A stretch of 64,000 nucleotides of DNA from contig JAHHII010000010.1 in NCBI GenBank assembly GCA_019358855.1, positions 1 through 64,000 of the forward strand, read 5' to 3'. The stretch is from Timaviella obliquedivisa GSE-PSE-MK23-08B. Its GTDB lineage: Bacteria > Cyanobacteriota > Cyanobacteriia > Elainellales > Elainellaceae. The stretch's first letter is position 1; each line of letters starts with the position of its first letter. The position numbers and the translations under genes are program-made. This document shows positions 27,635 to 36,971 of the stretch, piece by piece. The notes beneath the pieces are model-generated. The model was given only the letters and a program-made list of their open reading frames with translations. It searched no databases and was not told the origin of the DNA.

Positions 27635-28561
27635 ATGCCCGATCCGCAGATTTCTGCAATTATTTGCACCCATAACCGTGCGCAATATCTGGGAGCAGCT
27701 ATCGATAGCTTGCTCAGCCAAGATTTCACCGAAGAATACGAAGTTATTGTAGTGGACAATGCCTCCAGCGATCGCACTCGTGAGGTCATTGAGGCACGGT
27801 TGTCCCATCCTCGGCTGCGCTATGTCCATGAGTCTGTTCTAGGACTGTCGGTGGCACGAAACACGGGCGCAAAGCAAGCGCTCAGCCCAATTTTGGCTTA
27901 CTTGGATGATGATGCAGTCGCTAGCCCCCAGTGGCTACAAGTTTTGCATGATGCTTATCAAACTAATGAAAAGTTGGCGATCGCAGGCGGGAAGGTGACC
28001 TTGCTTTGGGCAGAAGGCATGGAGCCACCTCGCTGGCTTTCCTCAGGTTTAGCTGGAAATTTGGGAGCTTATGACCTGGGCGATGCGATCGTTTATATCG
28101 ATCGCCCAGGTCTGACCCCTCGAGGCTTGAACTACTCGGTTCGTCAAAGCTTCTTAAAGCAGATTGGCGGTTTCGATGTGAATTTGGGACGGGTAGGCAA
28201 GAATCTTCTATCGAACGAAGAGCTTGTCATGACAGAGCGAGCACTGGAACTCGGATGGCAGGTTGCTTATCTACCTACGGCTTTGGTTGCCCATAACGTT
28301 GCACCCGAAAGGGTTCGGCGGCAGTGGTTTCTGCACCGGGGTTGGTGGCAAGGAATGAGTGAGTGCTACCGCGAACAGTTGGCGGGTCGGGCAGGGGTAG
28401 GACAGTTGCCCCGTGGCAGCGAAAAGTTCTTGCGTGGGCTCTACCGATCGCTCATTCATTGGCACGATCCGGCTCAGAGCTTTGATGATTTTGCCTATGC
28501 CTATGGACAAGTCGGGTACCTGAAAGCAGCGATTCAAGGAATATTCTCTAGAAATAAGTAA
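27635..28561 (+). CDS. hpsE: Family 2 glycosyltransferase, HpsE-like
   Basis: A 308-residue GT-A enzyme: ISAIICTHNRAQYL start, VVDNASSDRT, AYLDDDAVASPQWL with the DxD metal site, and a distal acceptor segment including SNEELVMTERALELGW. The length and the C-terminal RRQWFLHRGWWQGMSECYREQL resemble HpsE, a glycosyltransferase of the hormogonium polysaccharide loci of filamentous cyanobacteria; that specific name is recalled, while GT2 membership is certain. It precedes a second GT2 gene and an acetyltransferase on the same strand, forming an exopolysaccharide cluster. Confidence 0.82.
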   Translation: MPDPQISAIICTHNRAQYLGAAIDSLLSQDFTEEYEVIVVDNASSDRTREVIEARLSHPRLRYVHESVLGLSVARNTGAKQALSPILAYLDDDAVASPQWLQVLHDAYQTNEKLAIAGGKVTLLWAEGMEPPRWLSSGLAGNLGAYDLGDAIVYIDRPGLTPRGLNYSVRQSFLKQIGGFDVNLGRVGKNLLSNEELVMTERALELGWQVAYLPTALVAHNVAPERVRRQWFLHRGWWQGMSECYREQLAGRAGVGQLPRGSEKFLRGLYRSLIHWHDPAQSFDDFAYAYGQVGYLKAAIQGIFSRNK

Positions 28562-28651
28562 GTTTTTAGAGGATATGTCCAGAGACGTTGCTCTGATGGG
28601 ATCTAGGTAGCGGGTTTTGGGATTGGTTTTTGTCCTTCTTATTCTTTTCTT

Positions 28652-29569
28652 ATGAAACTTCCTGTGTCTGTTTTGATTCCTGCCAAAAATGAGCAAGAAA
28701 ATTTGTCGGCTTGCCTGGCAAGTGTAGCGATCGCCGATGAAGTGTTTGTAGTCGATTCCCAGAGTAGCGATCGTTCTGTTGAAATTTCTGAAAGCTATGG
28801 GGCGCAAGTCGTGCAGTTCCAGTTCAATGGACGCTGGCCTAAAAAGAAAAACTGGTCTTTAGAAAATTTGCCCTTCCGCAATGAATGGGTGCTGATTGTA
28901 GATTGCGATGAGCGCATTACTCCAGAATTGTGGAGCGAAATTGAAAAAGCGATTCAAAATCCTGACTGCGATGGCTATTACCTCAACCGCAAGGTGTTCT
29001 TTTTAGGCAAATGGATTCGGTTTGGGGGCAAGTACCCTGACTGGAACCTGCGCCTATTTCGCCATGCTAAAGGACGCTACGAAAACCTTAACACTGAAGA
29101 AATTCGCAATACAGGAGACAACGAAGTTCATGAACATGTGGTTTTGAAAGGAAAAGTTGGCTACTTGCAAAGCGACATGTTGCACATTGACTTTAAAGAC
29201 ATGTTTCATTGGCTAGAGCGTCACAATCGCTATTCTAACTGGGAAGCCCGAGTTTACTACAACTTACTGATGGGCATGGAAGAAGGCGGAACGATTGGTG
29301 CCAATTTATTTGGCGATTCTGTGCAGCGAAAACGCTTCTTGAAACGAATTTGGATCCGGTTACCGTTCAAGCCATTCCTGAGGTTTATTTTGGCGTATTT
29401 TATTCGCCTAGGATTTTTAGATGGCAAGGCAGGGCTGATTTATGCTCAGCTTCTGAGTCAGTATGAGTACCAGATTGGAGTCAAGCTTTATGAGTTGCAG
29501 TATGGCGGACGGTTAAACAAAACGCCTCCCCTGGGTTCGTCTGTTCCTCAAGTTAGCGGAGAAGGATAG
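28652..29569 (+). CDS. Family 2 glycosyltransferase, WaaE/KdtX-like
   Basis: A 305-residue GT2 enzyme: VSVLIPAKNEQENLSACLAS, VVDSQSSDRSVEI, LIVDCDERITPELW (DxD-type site) and YYLNRKVFFLGKWIRFGG. The C-terminal part has a hydrophobic, basic helix (FKPFLRFILAYFIRLGFL) that likely rests on the membrane. The KNEEENL/DCDE pattern groups it with WaaE/KdtX-like sugar transferases of lipopolysaccharide or exopolysaccharide assembly. It is four bases from the next gene, so they are co-transcribed. Confidence 0.85.
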   Translation: MKLPVSVLIPAKNEQENLSACLASVAIADEVFVVDSQSSDRSVEISESYGAQVVQFQFNGRWPKKKNWSLENLPFRNEWVLIVDCDERITPELWSEIEKAIQNPDCDGYYLNRKVFFLGKWIRFGGKYPDWNLRLFRHAKGRYENLNTEEIRNTGDNEVHEHVVLKGKVGYLQSDMLHIDFKDMFHWLERHNRYSNWEARVYYNLLMGMEEGGTIGANLFGDSVQRKRFLKRIWIRLPFKPFLRFILAYFIRLGFLDGKAGLIYAQLLSQYEYQIGVKLYELQYGGRLNKTPPLGSSVPQVSGEG

Positions 29570-29573
29570 GAGC

Positions 29574-30206
29574 ATGAACAGTGAGCATTGGATTAATTGG
29601 ATGCCAGAATCGCCTCAACCGTCTACCGAACTTTTGCTAAGACAGGATGAACCTGCTCAGGTTGATTTGCGTTGCTATGACCAGTCTTGGTTTGATCGAG
29701 GGCGATCGGGTTGGTATATTTTGCTGTGGTGGCTAGTGCAAGCGATCGCTTTTCCTCTAACACCTCACTCTTTCCATATCGCTCGGATATTTCTTCTCCG
29801 ACTCTTTGGCGCTCGCATTGGTCAAGGGGTTAGCATTCGTCCAACGGCACGCTTTACCTATCCTTGGAAAGTTGACATTGGCGACTATAGCTGGATTGGC
29901 GATGACGTTGTGCTGTATAGCCTAGATAAAATTACCATTGGAGAACATTGCGTTATTTCGCAGAAAAGCTACCTGTGTACTGGCAGCCATGATCTTCATG
30001 ATCCAGCATTTGGGTTAAAAACAGCGGCGATCGCTATTGGCAACGGAGCCTGGGTAGCGGCAGATTGCTTCATTGCGCCCGGTGTTCAAATTGGGGCAAA
30101 TGCCGTCATTGGTGCCCGTAGCAATGTCCTTTCTAACATCCCCAATCAACAGGTATGCTGGGGCAGTCCTTGTCGTCCTCGTTATTTCCGAACCTATGCT
30201 CAGTGA
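29574..30206 (+). CDS. WcaF/HpsU-like polysaccharide O-acetyltransferase
   Basis: A 210-residue left-handed beta-helix acyltransferase. It has a membrane-proximal N-terminal helix ([18 protein letters not shown]), hexapeptide repeats from about residue 85 ([37 protein letters not shown]), the catalytic His in [11 protein letters not shown], and a capping loop. Such enzymes add acetyl groups from acetyl-CoA to exopolysaccharide sugars; colanic-acid WcaF and cyanobacterial HpsU are the nearest types. Ribosome-binding AGGATAGGAGC overlaps the previous stop. Its last seven bases overlap the convergent hisG stop. Confidence 0.85.
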   Translation: MNSEHWINWMPESPQPSTELLLRQDEPAQVDLRCYDQSWFDRGRSGWYILLWWLVQAIAFPLTPHSFHIARIFLLRLFGARIGQGVSIRPTARFTYPWKVDIGDYSWIGDDVVLYSLDKITIGEHCVISQKSYLCTGSHDLHDPAFGLKTAAIAIGNGAWVAADCFIAPGVQIGANAVIGARSNVLSNIPNQQVCWGSPCRPRYFRTYAQ

Positions 30207-30850
30207 GGAGTGTGAGCCAGGGTTAAAGCCCGGATTTGCTCAATTCGCTCCTGCACCTCACCTCGGTTAATTCGGTAGCTGAGAGGATGAGCAATTAACC
30301 GAGCCGTACTTTCAAATAGGCGATCGATTTCAACCAAGTTATTTTCTTTGAGGGTTTTGCCCGATGCCACTAAATCTACGATCGCCTCTGACATCCCTGT
30401 AATCGGCCCTAACTCTACCGAGCCATACAGCGGCACAATTTCAACAGGCAGATCTAGCTCGTTGAAGAACTCTCCGGCGCATTGCACAAACTTACTAGCC
30501 ACTCGGCTATGGGGCGGTAACTCCAACGCTGAGCGATAAGGGCTAGAAGCTTTGACCGCCACCGACAAGCGACAATGCCCAAACCCCAAATCGACGAGAT
30601 GGGCAACTTGGGGTCGTTTCTCTCGCAAAATGTCGTAACCGACGATTCCCAACTGTGCCTGACCATATTCCACGTACACGGGCACATCATAATTACGCAC
30701 TAGCAGGGCTTTAGCAGTGTGGTTAGTGTCCCAAATTTCTAGCTGGCGATTGGAATCATCTAAAAAGGCGCTAAAGTCTAAGCCAATGGATTGGAATAAG
30801 CGGATGCTGTCTTTCAGCAGCCCGCCTTTAGGAAGCGCAACGGTAATCAT
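30200..30850 (-). CDS. hisG: ATP phosphoribosyltransferase, short form
   Basis: A 216-residue HisG without the C-terminal regulatory domain; the short form needs HisZ as partner. Seen: [50 protein letters not shown] and the PRPP loop [18 protein letters not shown]. It catalyses the first step of histidine synthesis, ATP plus PRPP. It is followed on its 5' side by a DUF6887-like gene on the same strand, 12 bases away. hisZ is not in the window. Confidence 0.95.
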   Translation of the reverse strand: MITVALPKGGLLKDSIRLFQSIGLDFSAFLDDSNRQLEIWDTNHTAKALLVRNYDVPVYVEYGQAQLGIVGYDILREKRPQVAHLVDLGFGHCRLSVAVKASSPYRSALELPPHSRVASKFVQCAGEFFNELDLPVEIVPLYGSVELGPITGMSEAIVDLVASGKTLKENNLVEIDRLFESTARLIAHPLSYRINRGEVQERIEQIRALTLAHTPH

Positions 30851-30862
30851 GCCTGATAGTCT

Positions 30863-31066
30863 CTAATTCTCCCCACTTAGCTTACGACGAAACACCTCAT
30901 TCATTTGCTTATGTCCTTCTTCGTTGTCTGGAAAGTTGTACCAGGTCGCTTCTGCATCGGGGCTACGACGACTGAGCAAGATTTCAAAAGCTTCATTGTC
31001 GTCTCGATGGGCTAATACATAGGCAATCAGATCTTGACGAGGCATGATTTCAAAGTTCGGTTTCAT
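30863..31066 (-). CDS. DUF6887-like small protein (67 aa), second copy
   Basis: MKPNFEIMPRQDLIAYVLAH followed by RDDNEAFEILLSRRSPDAEA and a charged C-terminus. It is a clear paralogue of the protein at 5657-5878. ATG 31066 lies inside the 3' end of the DUF6888-like gene (17-base overlap), mirroring the first pair. The frame is intact although its partner is frameshifted. It lies 12 bases before hisG, which may depend on the same transcript. Function unknown. Confidence 0.78.
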   Translation of the reverse strand: MKPNFEIMPRQDLIAYVLAHRDDNEAFEILLSRRSPDAEATWYNFPDNEEGHKQMNEVFRRKLSGEN

Positions 31067-31251
31067 TCAAAAATCTCCAAATACCATCACGAGAGATGAG
31101 GATTTCCATATTTTCGTCGGCAAGAATGTAGATACTGCCCATATCGCTGTTAAACCGGAATAACAAGATATTTCGGTAGTAATTTGACAACATTTGACAA
31201 CATTTGACAAACACGAATGCAGGCGAAGCCTTGCTCGGTAGTAGGAAGAAT
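31050..31251 (-). pseudogene. DUF6888-like gene, frameshifted by a 10-bp repeat expansion
   Basis: The N-terminal half (LPTTEQGFACIRVCQMLSN) is in one frame and the C-terminal half (NYYRNILLFRFNSDMGSIYI, then ILADENMEILISRDGIWRF) in another. The switch falls in three tandem copies of ATTTGACAAC (plus-strand 31182-31210); with two copies the frame would be continuous. The N-terminal frame also lacks ATG/GTG/TTG; ATT at 31249-31251 sits where the intact paralogue has GTG, eight bases after GAGG. The alternative ATG frame from 31274 translates a different N-terminus. Probably non-functional or switchable. Confidence 0.7.
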
Positions 31252-31439
31252 AGTATTTTCCTCAATTGTGACATGATTATTTTTGCATGTTCATAGAATA
31301 AGGGATCGCTCGAACAAGCCCTTTGCCCAGTAATGGATACTTACGAACCCAGGACTATTTTCCTTGACCTATTAGTCGCATTTTGAGTTAATTTTGTGGA
31401 GTTCACCTGCCCACCCAGTTTAGAAAAAAGACATCTATT

Positions 31440-31829
31440 ATGACCCTGGAATATCCTGATGATTTGAAATATTTGGATAGTCACGAATATGCCCGCCTTG
31501 ATGGTGAAATTGCTACCATTGGCATCTCGGCGTTTGCCATTGATCAACTGGGCGACATTGTATTTTTAGAGTTGCCCGACGTGGGAGAGGCGATCGCTCA
31601 AGGTGAAACCTTCGGTACAGTCGAATCAGTCAAAGCCGTTGAAGACCTGAAAGCTCCTCTCTCTGGCACCGTGATCGAGCGCAATAATGCAGTCATCGAA
31701 GCCCCAGAACAACTGGCTGAAGATCCCTACGGTGAAGCTTGGATGTTAAAAATCCGCGTCAACGACAGCGATGAACTAGACGATGCTCTGTCTGCCGATG
31801 AGTACCGGGCACTGACAGAAGGGGAATAA
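31440..31829 (+). CDS. gcvH: Glycine cleavage system H protein
   Basis: A 129-residue lipoyl carrier. Lys65 in [12 protein letters not shown] is the lipoylation site; [22 protein letters not shown] and YGEAWMLKI are family segments. It shuttles the aminomethyl group between P, T and L proteins in glycine oxidation, the photorespiratory route in cyanobacteria. It lies 148 bases upstream of gcvP on the same strand; gcvT is not adjacent. I see no glycine riboswitch in the leader. Confidence 0.96.
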   Translation: MTLEYPDDLKYLDSHEYARLDGEIATIGISAFAIDQLGDIVFLELPDVGEAIAQGETFGTVESVKAVEDLKAPLSGTVIERNNAVIEAPEQLAEDPYGEAWMLKIRVNDSDELDDALSADEYRALTEGE

Positions 31830-31977
31830 CATCGGCAGGGATGGCTAAGGCGATCGCGCTGGAAGCATTCCCTATCAATATGCAGAAAATATGCAGAGAC
31901 TTCGTTGCAAAATATTGTGCAAATGGTTAAACCTTATTTAATCCCTCTGTTCTGATACCTCTATTCAAGGCTCCTCC

Positions 31978-34953
31978 ATGACTTCAGAGTTCTCTGTTTC
32001 TGTCCAAAGCCCAGATTCAAATTCAGTCGATATTTCAGAATCATTTGTTGCTCTGTCTAATGGAGATACCAGACCAATTTCCGCCAATATAGGTGCTACT
32101 GATTGGCAAGTCCATGATTTTGGACGTAGGCATATTGGACCCCAGGCAGATGACATTCAACATATGCTGTCCTATCTGGGTTTTGGGTCGCTCCAAGGCT
32201 TGATGGAGGCGACTGTTCCAGCAGGTATCCGACTACAACGACCATTACAGCTAGGAGAGGGACGGACTGAGCGAGAAGTTCTGCAAGGGTTGAAAGCGAT
32301 CGCCACCCAAAATCAAATCTTCCGTTCCTACATTGGCATGGGCTACTCCAACTGCATTACGCCCCCGGTGATTCAACGCAATATTTTGGAAAACCCCGGT
32401 TGGTATACCCAATACACTCCTTACCAGCCCGAAATTTCTCAAGGACGCTTGGAGGCTCTTCTCAACTACCAAACGATGGTAACCGACCTAACTGGACTAG
32501 AAATTGCCAACGCCTCCCTGCTTGATGAAGGCACCGCTGCCGCTGAAGCCATGACTTTAAGCTACGGGCAATACAAAGGGGAATCCAAAGCATTTTGGAT
32601 ATCTGAAGCCTGTCATCCTCAAACCATTGATGTTGTCAAAACGCGAGCGATTCCACTTGGAATTGAGGTGATTGTGGGCGATCACCGTACCTTTGCCTTC
32701 GAGCAACCAGTTTTTGGAGTGCTGTTGCAGTATCCTGCCACCGATGGAGCAATTTATGACTATCAAGCCTTTATTGAACAGGCGCATGAGTCTGGTGCAT
32801 TGGTGACTGTGGCGGCTGACTTGCTGAGCCTAACCTTGCTGAAGCCCCCCGGAGAATTTGGGGCAGATATCGCGGTCGGTAATACTCAACGCTTCGGTGT
32901 GCCCTTGGGCTATGGCGGACCTCATGCAGCATACTTTGCAACTAAAGAAGCGTATAAGCGACAGTTACCTGGCAGGTTAGTGGGTGTTTCTAGAGATGTG
33001 TCAGGGCATCTTGCGTTGCGTTTGGCGCTCCAGACTCGTGAGCAACATATTCGGCGTGATAAAGCGACCAGTAATATTTGTACGGCGCAGGTTTTGTTGG
33101 CGGTGATGGCTGGAATGTATGCGGTGTATCACGGTGCGCGTGGGTTAAGACAAATTGCTGAGACGATTCATCAACAAACGGTGACGTTGGCAAATGGATT
33201 GAAAGCACTGGGCTTTAGGTTGGGTGATGCGCCGTTTTTCGACACACTGCGGGTAGAAGTCGCTGATCGGCAAGCGGAGATGATGGCAGGAGCGATCGCC
33301 AAGCGCATTAATCTACGAGCTATTGGAGACGGGGCGATCGGGATTTCGTTAGATGAAACGACGACCTCGGATGATTTGTTTGATCTATTAAAAATTTTTG
33401 GCGGCGAGGATGGACAGCTACGAGCAGCTAGCCAGTCGGATAATTGGGGAAAACTGGCTCGGACTACGCCTTATTTAACTCATCCTGTTTTTAATACCTA
33501 CCACTCTGAAACCGAACTACTGCGGTATATGTATCGGTTGCAAATGAAGGATCTATCCTTGGCAACGGCAATGATTCCGCTTGGCTCTTGCACGATGAAA
33601 CTCAATGCCACCTCCGAGATGATTCCGGTGACTTGGGCAGAGTTTGGGCAAATTCACCCCTTTGCGCCCTTAGACCAAGCACGAGGCTACCAAATTATGT
33701 TCCGGCAGTTGGAAGAATGGCTGGCTGAGATTACGGGGTTTGCCGGAATTTCCCTTCAGCCTAATGCAGGTTCACAGGGCGAGTACACGGGCTTATTGGT
33801 AATTCGTCAATACCACAAGCAGCGTGGTGAAGAGCATCGCAATCTCTGTCTAATTCCTGAATCTGCCCACGGTACTAATCCTGCAAGTGCAGTGATGGCA
33901 GGCATGAAGGTTGTGCCTGTGGCTTGCGATCGCAATGGCAATATCGATATTGCTGACTTACAAGCTAAAGCCGAGAAACACAAGGATAATCTTTCTGCCC
34001 TAATGGTTACGTATCCTTCCACCCATGGAGTTTTTGAGGAAGGCATTCAAGAGATTTGCGCGATCGTTCATGCGAACGGCGGACAAGTTTACATGGATGG
34101 AGCCAACATGAATGCTCAAGTGGGGCTATGCCGTCCGGCAGATTTTGGCGCAGATGTTTGTCATCTCAATCTCCACAAAACATTTTGCATTCCCCATGGT
34201 GGCGGCGGTCCAGGCATGGGTCCAATTGGTGTCCAGGCTCATCTAGTACCGTTCTTACCAGGACATTCAGTAGTCGATATGGATGGCACGGGAGAGCGAT
34301 CGCCGAGAATTGGGGCGGTTTCATCGGCTCCTTGGGGCAGTGGTAGCATTCTGCCAATTTCTTGGGTGTATATTGCGCTGATGGGAAGTGCCGGATTAAC
34401 AAAGGCAACTCAGGTGGCAATTCTCAATGCGAATTACATTGCCAAACGATTAGAGAACCATTACCCCATTCTTTATAAAGGGAAGGGGAATTTGGTGGCG
34501 CACGAGTGCATTCTCGATTTGCGGGAGTTTAAGAGAACAGCAGCGATCGAAGTAGATGATATTGCCAAACGCCTGATTGACTACGGCTTCCATCCGCCCA
34601 CGGTTTCCTGGCCTGTTGCTGGAACTGTAATGGTAGAGCCAACTGAAAGCGAATCTTTGCAAGAACTCGATCGCTTTTGTGATGCCATGATTGCGATCCG
34701 CGAAGAAATCCGCGAAATTGAGCAAGGTTTAGTAGACAAGCAGAACAACTTGTTGAAGAACGCACCCCACACGGCAGCAAGTTTGCTCACTGAAGAATGG
34801 GATCGTCCTTACACTCGTCAGCGAGCGGCTTATCCAACGCCTTGGACAAGAGAAAACAAGTTTTGGGCAGCGGTCGGACGGGTTGATAATGCCTATGGCG
34901 ATCGCAATCTTGTGTGCTCTTGTCTGCCAATGGAGGCTTATATCAAGGCGTAG
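31978..34953 (+). CDS. gcvP: Glycine dehydrogenase (decarboxylating), P protein
   Basis: A 991-residue fused alpha/beta-type P protein. PLP binds Lys734 in [19 protein letters not shown]. The N-terminal pseudo-catalytic half has [32 protein letters not shown] and [15 protein letters not shown]. It decarboxylates glycine and loads the H-protein lipoyl arm. The first ~35 residues (Ser-rich) precede the conserved start and may be a variable extension. It follows gcvH. After the stop, AGCCTCT/AGAGGCT (around 34970-35005) forms a weak inverted repeat. Confidence 0.97.
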   Translation: MTSEFSVSVQSPDSNSVDISESFVALSNGDTRPISANIGATDWQVHDFGRRHIGPQADDIQHMLSYLGFGSLQGLMEATVPAGIRLQRPLQLGEGRTEREVLQGLKAIATQNQIFRSYIGMGYSNCITPPVIQRNILENPGWYTQYTPYQPEISQGRLEALLNYQTMVTDLTGLEIANASLLDEGTAAAEAMTLSYGQYKGESKAFWISEACHPQTIDVVKTRAIPLGIEVIVGDHRTFAFEQPVFGVLLQYPATDGAIYDYQAFIEQAHESGALVTVAADLLSLTLLKPPGEFGADIAVGNTQRFGVPLGYGGPHAAYFATKEAYKRQLPGRLVGVSRDVSGHLALRLALQTREQHIRRDKATSNICTAQVLLAVMAGMYAVYHGARGLRQIAETIHQQTVTLANGLKALGFRLGDAPFFDTLRVEVADRQAEMMAGAIAKRINLRAIGDGAIGISLDETTTSDDLFDLLKIFGGEDGQLRAASQSDNWGKLARTTPYLTHPVFNTYHSETELLRYMYRLQMKDLSLATAMIPLGSCTMKLNATSEMIPVTWAEFGQIHPFAPLDQARGYQIMFRQLEEWLAEITGFAGISLQPNAGSQGEYTGLLVIRQYHKQRGEEHRNLCLIPESAHGTNPASAVMAGMKVVPVACDRNGNIDIADLQAKAEKHKDNLSALMVTYPSTHGVFEEGIQEICAIVHANGGQVYMDGANMNAQVGLCRPADFGADVCHLNLHKTFCIPHGGGGPGMGPIGVQAHLVPFLPGHSVVDMDGTGERSPRIGAVSSAPWGSGSILPISWVYIALMGSAGLTKATQVAILNANYIAKRLENHYPILYKGKGNLVAHECILDLREFKRTAAIEVDDIAKRLIDYGFHPPTVSWPVAGTVMVEPTESESLQELDRFCDAMIAIREEIREIEQGLVDKQNNLLKNAPHTAASLLTEEWDRPYTRQRAAYPTPWTRENKFWAAVGRVDNAYGDRNLVCSCLPMEAYIKA

Positions 34954-35156
34954 ATTCTGGAGTGCTTAGCCTCTTGTGATCAAAGGCGATCGTCAGAGGC
35001 TGAATATTTTACTAAGGTAGAGCTACAGCATTACGCGATCGCTGTTGTGATGTGGAGTGCGATCGCATTGACGGTTGTAGGATTAATTTGGTTTAGTCAG
35101 GCGTTGTCGAAGCTGAGGGTATAATGCGACAACATTTGGCGAGGTCATGTTGGGCA

Positions 35157-35366
35157 TCAGAGTAAATCTTCTTCAGACAGGTTGGCGATTTTCACCAAGG
35201 CTTTCAAGGTTCCAACTTTCAGATCTTGATTACGATGAACAGGAATTGATAGGATCTTATCTACTTCAGGGTTTTCGTAGATGTGATGGCTGCCAGTAAT
35301 TCTTCGTAAAACCCAGCCTCTTTGCTCCACAATCTTACACAGCCGCTTGCCAAAGATAGATTTCAT
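35157..35366 (-). CDS. hicA: HicA-family mRNA interferase toxin
   Basis: A 69-residue protein of the HicA/YcfA fold (dsRBD-like). It starts MKSIFGKRLCKIVEQRGWVL; the catalytic histidine is in ITGSHHIYENP and the last strand HRNQDLKVGTLKALVKIA is typical. HicA cleaves mRNA when free of HicB. Its ATG overlaps the hicB stop (ATGA at 35363-35366), so the antitoxin is made first. Good confidence in family; activity not shown. Confidence 0.88.
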   Translation of the reverse strand: MKSIFGKRLCKIVEQRGWVLRRITGSHHIYENPEVDKILSIPVHRNQDLKVGTLKALVKIANLSEEDLL

Positions 35367-35566
35367 ACTGCAATTTCGACAACTTGAGCCGTTGATTCTA
35401 CTGCATTACGACTATTGGCAACATCAAGCCAACCTTCGATCGCGTCCTTTAAGTTAGCTGTTACTTCCTCCATCGTGTCCCCTTCAGTAATGCAGCCAGG
35501 AAGTGCAGGCACCTCTGCCCAGTAACCACCTTCTTCTGCGGGATGAATGATTGCTCTGATTTTCAT
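35363..35566 (-). CDS. hicB: HicB-family antitoxin
   Basis: ATG 35566 behind AGAGG gives a 67-residue protein: MKIRAIIHPAEEGGYWAEVP, ALPGCITEGDTMEEVTANLK, DAIEGWLDVA. This is the minimal RNase H-like HicB domain that covers HicA. There is no C-terminal DNA-binding domain, so autoregulation, if any, must use another route. A longer upstream frame to 35647 has no family similarity. It lies beside the IS1-like element. Confidence 0.88.
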   Translation of the reverse strand: MKIRAIIHPAEEGGYWAEVPALPGCITEGDTMEEVTANLKDAIEGWLDVANSRNAVESTAQVVEIAV

Positions 35567-35690
35567 AATCCTCTTGTTGATCGGATGGAAGCTTTTCAAC
35601 TTGGGCGACCCTTGCAGTATCTGTGAAGCAGTTAAGTCATTGTTCAATAGCCGTAAACACAGAAATATCAGCCTCTTAACTTTAGGGGAA

Positions 35691-36446
35691 GGCGTTGCTG
35701 AAAGAGTAATGAACTAAGCTGGCAGAGGAACTGTCCGATACTTCAAGTAGTGAAGCAGCAACCGGAGCGAACATTTCAACATCTCAACCGACTTGGAATA
35801 GCACAAGGTCTTGCGGTACAACCGGGCTAAGTAGTGCCGTAGGCGGGTGTTCTCTCCCTCCACGCGAGTCATATAAGTCTTACTGACAATCTGGTCGCCC
35901 TCTTCAATGAACATCGGGTACATCTTCCACCCATCAGTGACGTAGAAGAAGCATTGCCAGCATTTGACAATCGACCACAAGTGCTGGAACGTTTTAGCAC
36001 TGCGGTCTCCGATGACCCACGCTAAAATCCCAGGTTGCTGATGATTCACCGCTGTCCAAATCCACAGTTTGTTGTGCTTTTTGCGCACAAAGGTTTGTAG
36101 TTCGTCGAGGTCAGTGACTTCTGGGATTTCTTCTGCTTCTGGAGCATCGCGCAGTTGATGACCTGCTGCTCGAATCCAGTGCATCACAGTGGTATGGTGA
36201 ATCTCGGTGACTCGTTCGATCCCTCGCAATCCCATGCCGTTGAGAGACATCTTAAGGCAGAGTTGCTTGACCTCATCGGGGTAGCGCCAAGGACGGTAGG
36301 ACTCGAGAAACTGACGACCGCACTGCTTGCACTTGTAGCATTGTCTGTCTCGACGATGCCCATTTTTAGCAGTTTGAGGGGAGTGACATTGAGGACATTG
36401 CATCCTTCTACTTTACCAAATTGAGCATTACTCTTCCAGCAACGCC
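35691..36446. mobile_element. IS1-family-like insertion sequence (756 bp)
   Basis: Inverted ends GGCGTTGCTGAAAGAGTAAT (35691-35710) and the reverse of GGCGTTGCTGGAAGAGTAAT (36427-36446) differ at one base and enclose the transposase gene. I see no convincing target duplication in the bases just outside. GGCGTTGCTGAA-like sequence also occurs alone at about 43268-43279 and 44203-44214, possible scars of related elements. Confidence 0.82.
35714..36403 (-). CDS. IS1-like transposase, single frame
   Basis: A 229-residue protein. The N-terminal zinc finger is CPQCHSPQ...CYKCKQCGRQF, then a helix-turn-helix segment (GLRGIERVTEIHHTTVMHWI), then the DDE core: Asp in WTAVNHQQPGILAWVIGDRS region, Asp in YVTDGWKMY, Glu in RVEGENTRLRHYLARLYRKT. 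It is full length with no stop, so it could be active. Unlike Escherichia coli IS1 it needs no frameshift, as is usual for cyanobacterial members. Confidence 0.88.
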   Translation of the reverse strand: MQCPQCHSPQTAKNGHRRDRQCYKCKQCGRQFLESYRPWRYPDEVKQLCLKMSLNGMGLRGIERVTEIHHTTVMHWIRAAGHQLRDAPEAEEIPEVTDLDELQTFVRKKHNKLWIWTAVNHQQPGILAWVIGDRSAKTFQHLWSIVKCWQCFFYVTDGWKMYPMFIEEGDQIVSKTYMTRVEGENTRLRHYLARLYRKTLCYSKSVEMLKCSLRLLLHYLKYRTVPLPA

Positions 36447-36628
36447 CTATTTCTTTATGACTTCGGTGCATTCCGCTGGGCTGCTAGGAAAAGCGATCGC
36501 CCTTCATCCCATGCGATAGAAGTGATGCTACTGTGGGGCGATCGCTTCTATCTCTCAGGCTTACAATCTCCATAAAACTAAGTACTTCCAGGTCAAGGTA
36601 GATCAGATCACTAGCTCAGACTACATCA

Positions 36629-36904
36629 TTAACCTTCTGCACAAGCTGCCGAGTCTCTGTCATGCTCACCCCCATTTACCCAAAGTTCATACTCACTAAT
36701 ATCCACATCTTTATTCCAAACAATCCCGTAGCCACCCGGTTCAAGGCTAAAGTTCTTGAAAAAACCAGGATTTTGCAGCGGCGCAAACATTGGCTTGCTG
36801 AACAATTGGGAGATATCGTATTCTTTGATTTCTTGATTGTCAAACTCAATGACTAAAGTGCTATTTCCGATAGCACGAGCCGCAATAATCCTAGGGGGTT
36901 TCAT
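36629..36904 (-). CDS. DUF2442 domain protein (91 aa)
   Basis: ATG 36904. STLVIEFDNQEIKEYDISQL, NPGFFKNFSLEPGGYGIVWN and DVDISEYELWVNG match the DUF2442 fold (small beta-rich domain), often found beside DUF4160 toxin-like genes or transposons. No DUF4160 partner is adjacent, so it may be an orphan antitoxin-like protein. Function unknown. Confidence 0.85.
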   Translation of the reverse strand: MKPPRIIAARAIGNSTLVIEFDNQEIKEYDISQLFSKPMFAPLQNPGFFKNFSLEPGGYGIVWNKDVDISEYELWVNGGEHDRDSAACAEG

Positions 36905-36971
36905 CAATAGAACTCACAATTATTTCAAAAGTGGCAGCTTATGAAACTCTTGACTATAAGCGCGATCGCCA

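Noticed and set aside
31830-31977. Possible glycine riboswitch before gcvP.
   Set aside because: No paired glycine-aptamer core sequences are visible in this spacer or before gcvH.
35047-35124. Short hydrophobic frame (GTG MWSAIALTVVGLIW...) after gcvP.
   Set aside because: Only 25 codons, overlaps HIP1 sites, no ribosome-binding site and no conserved neighbour; could be a relic but is not supported.
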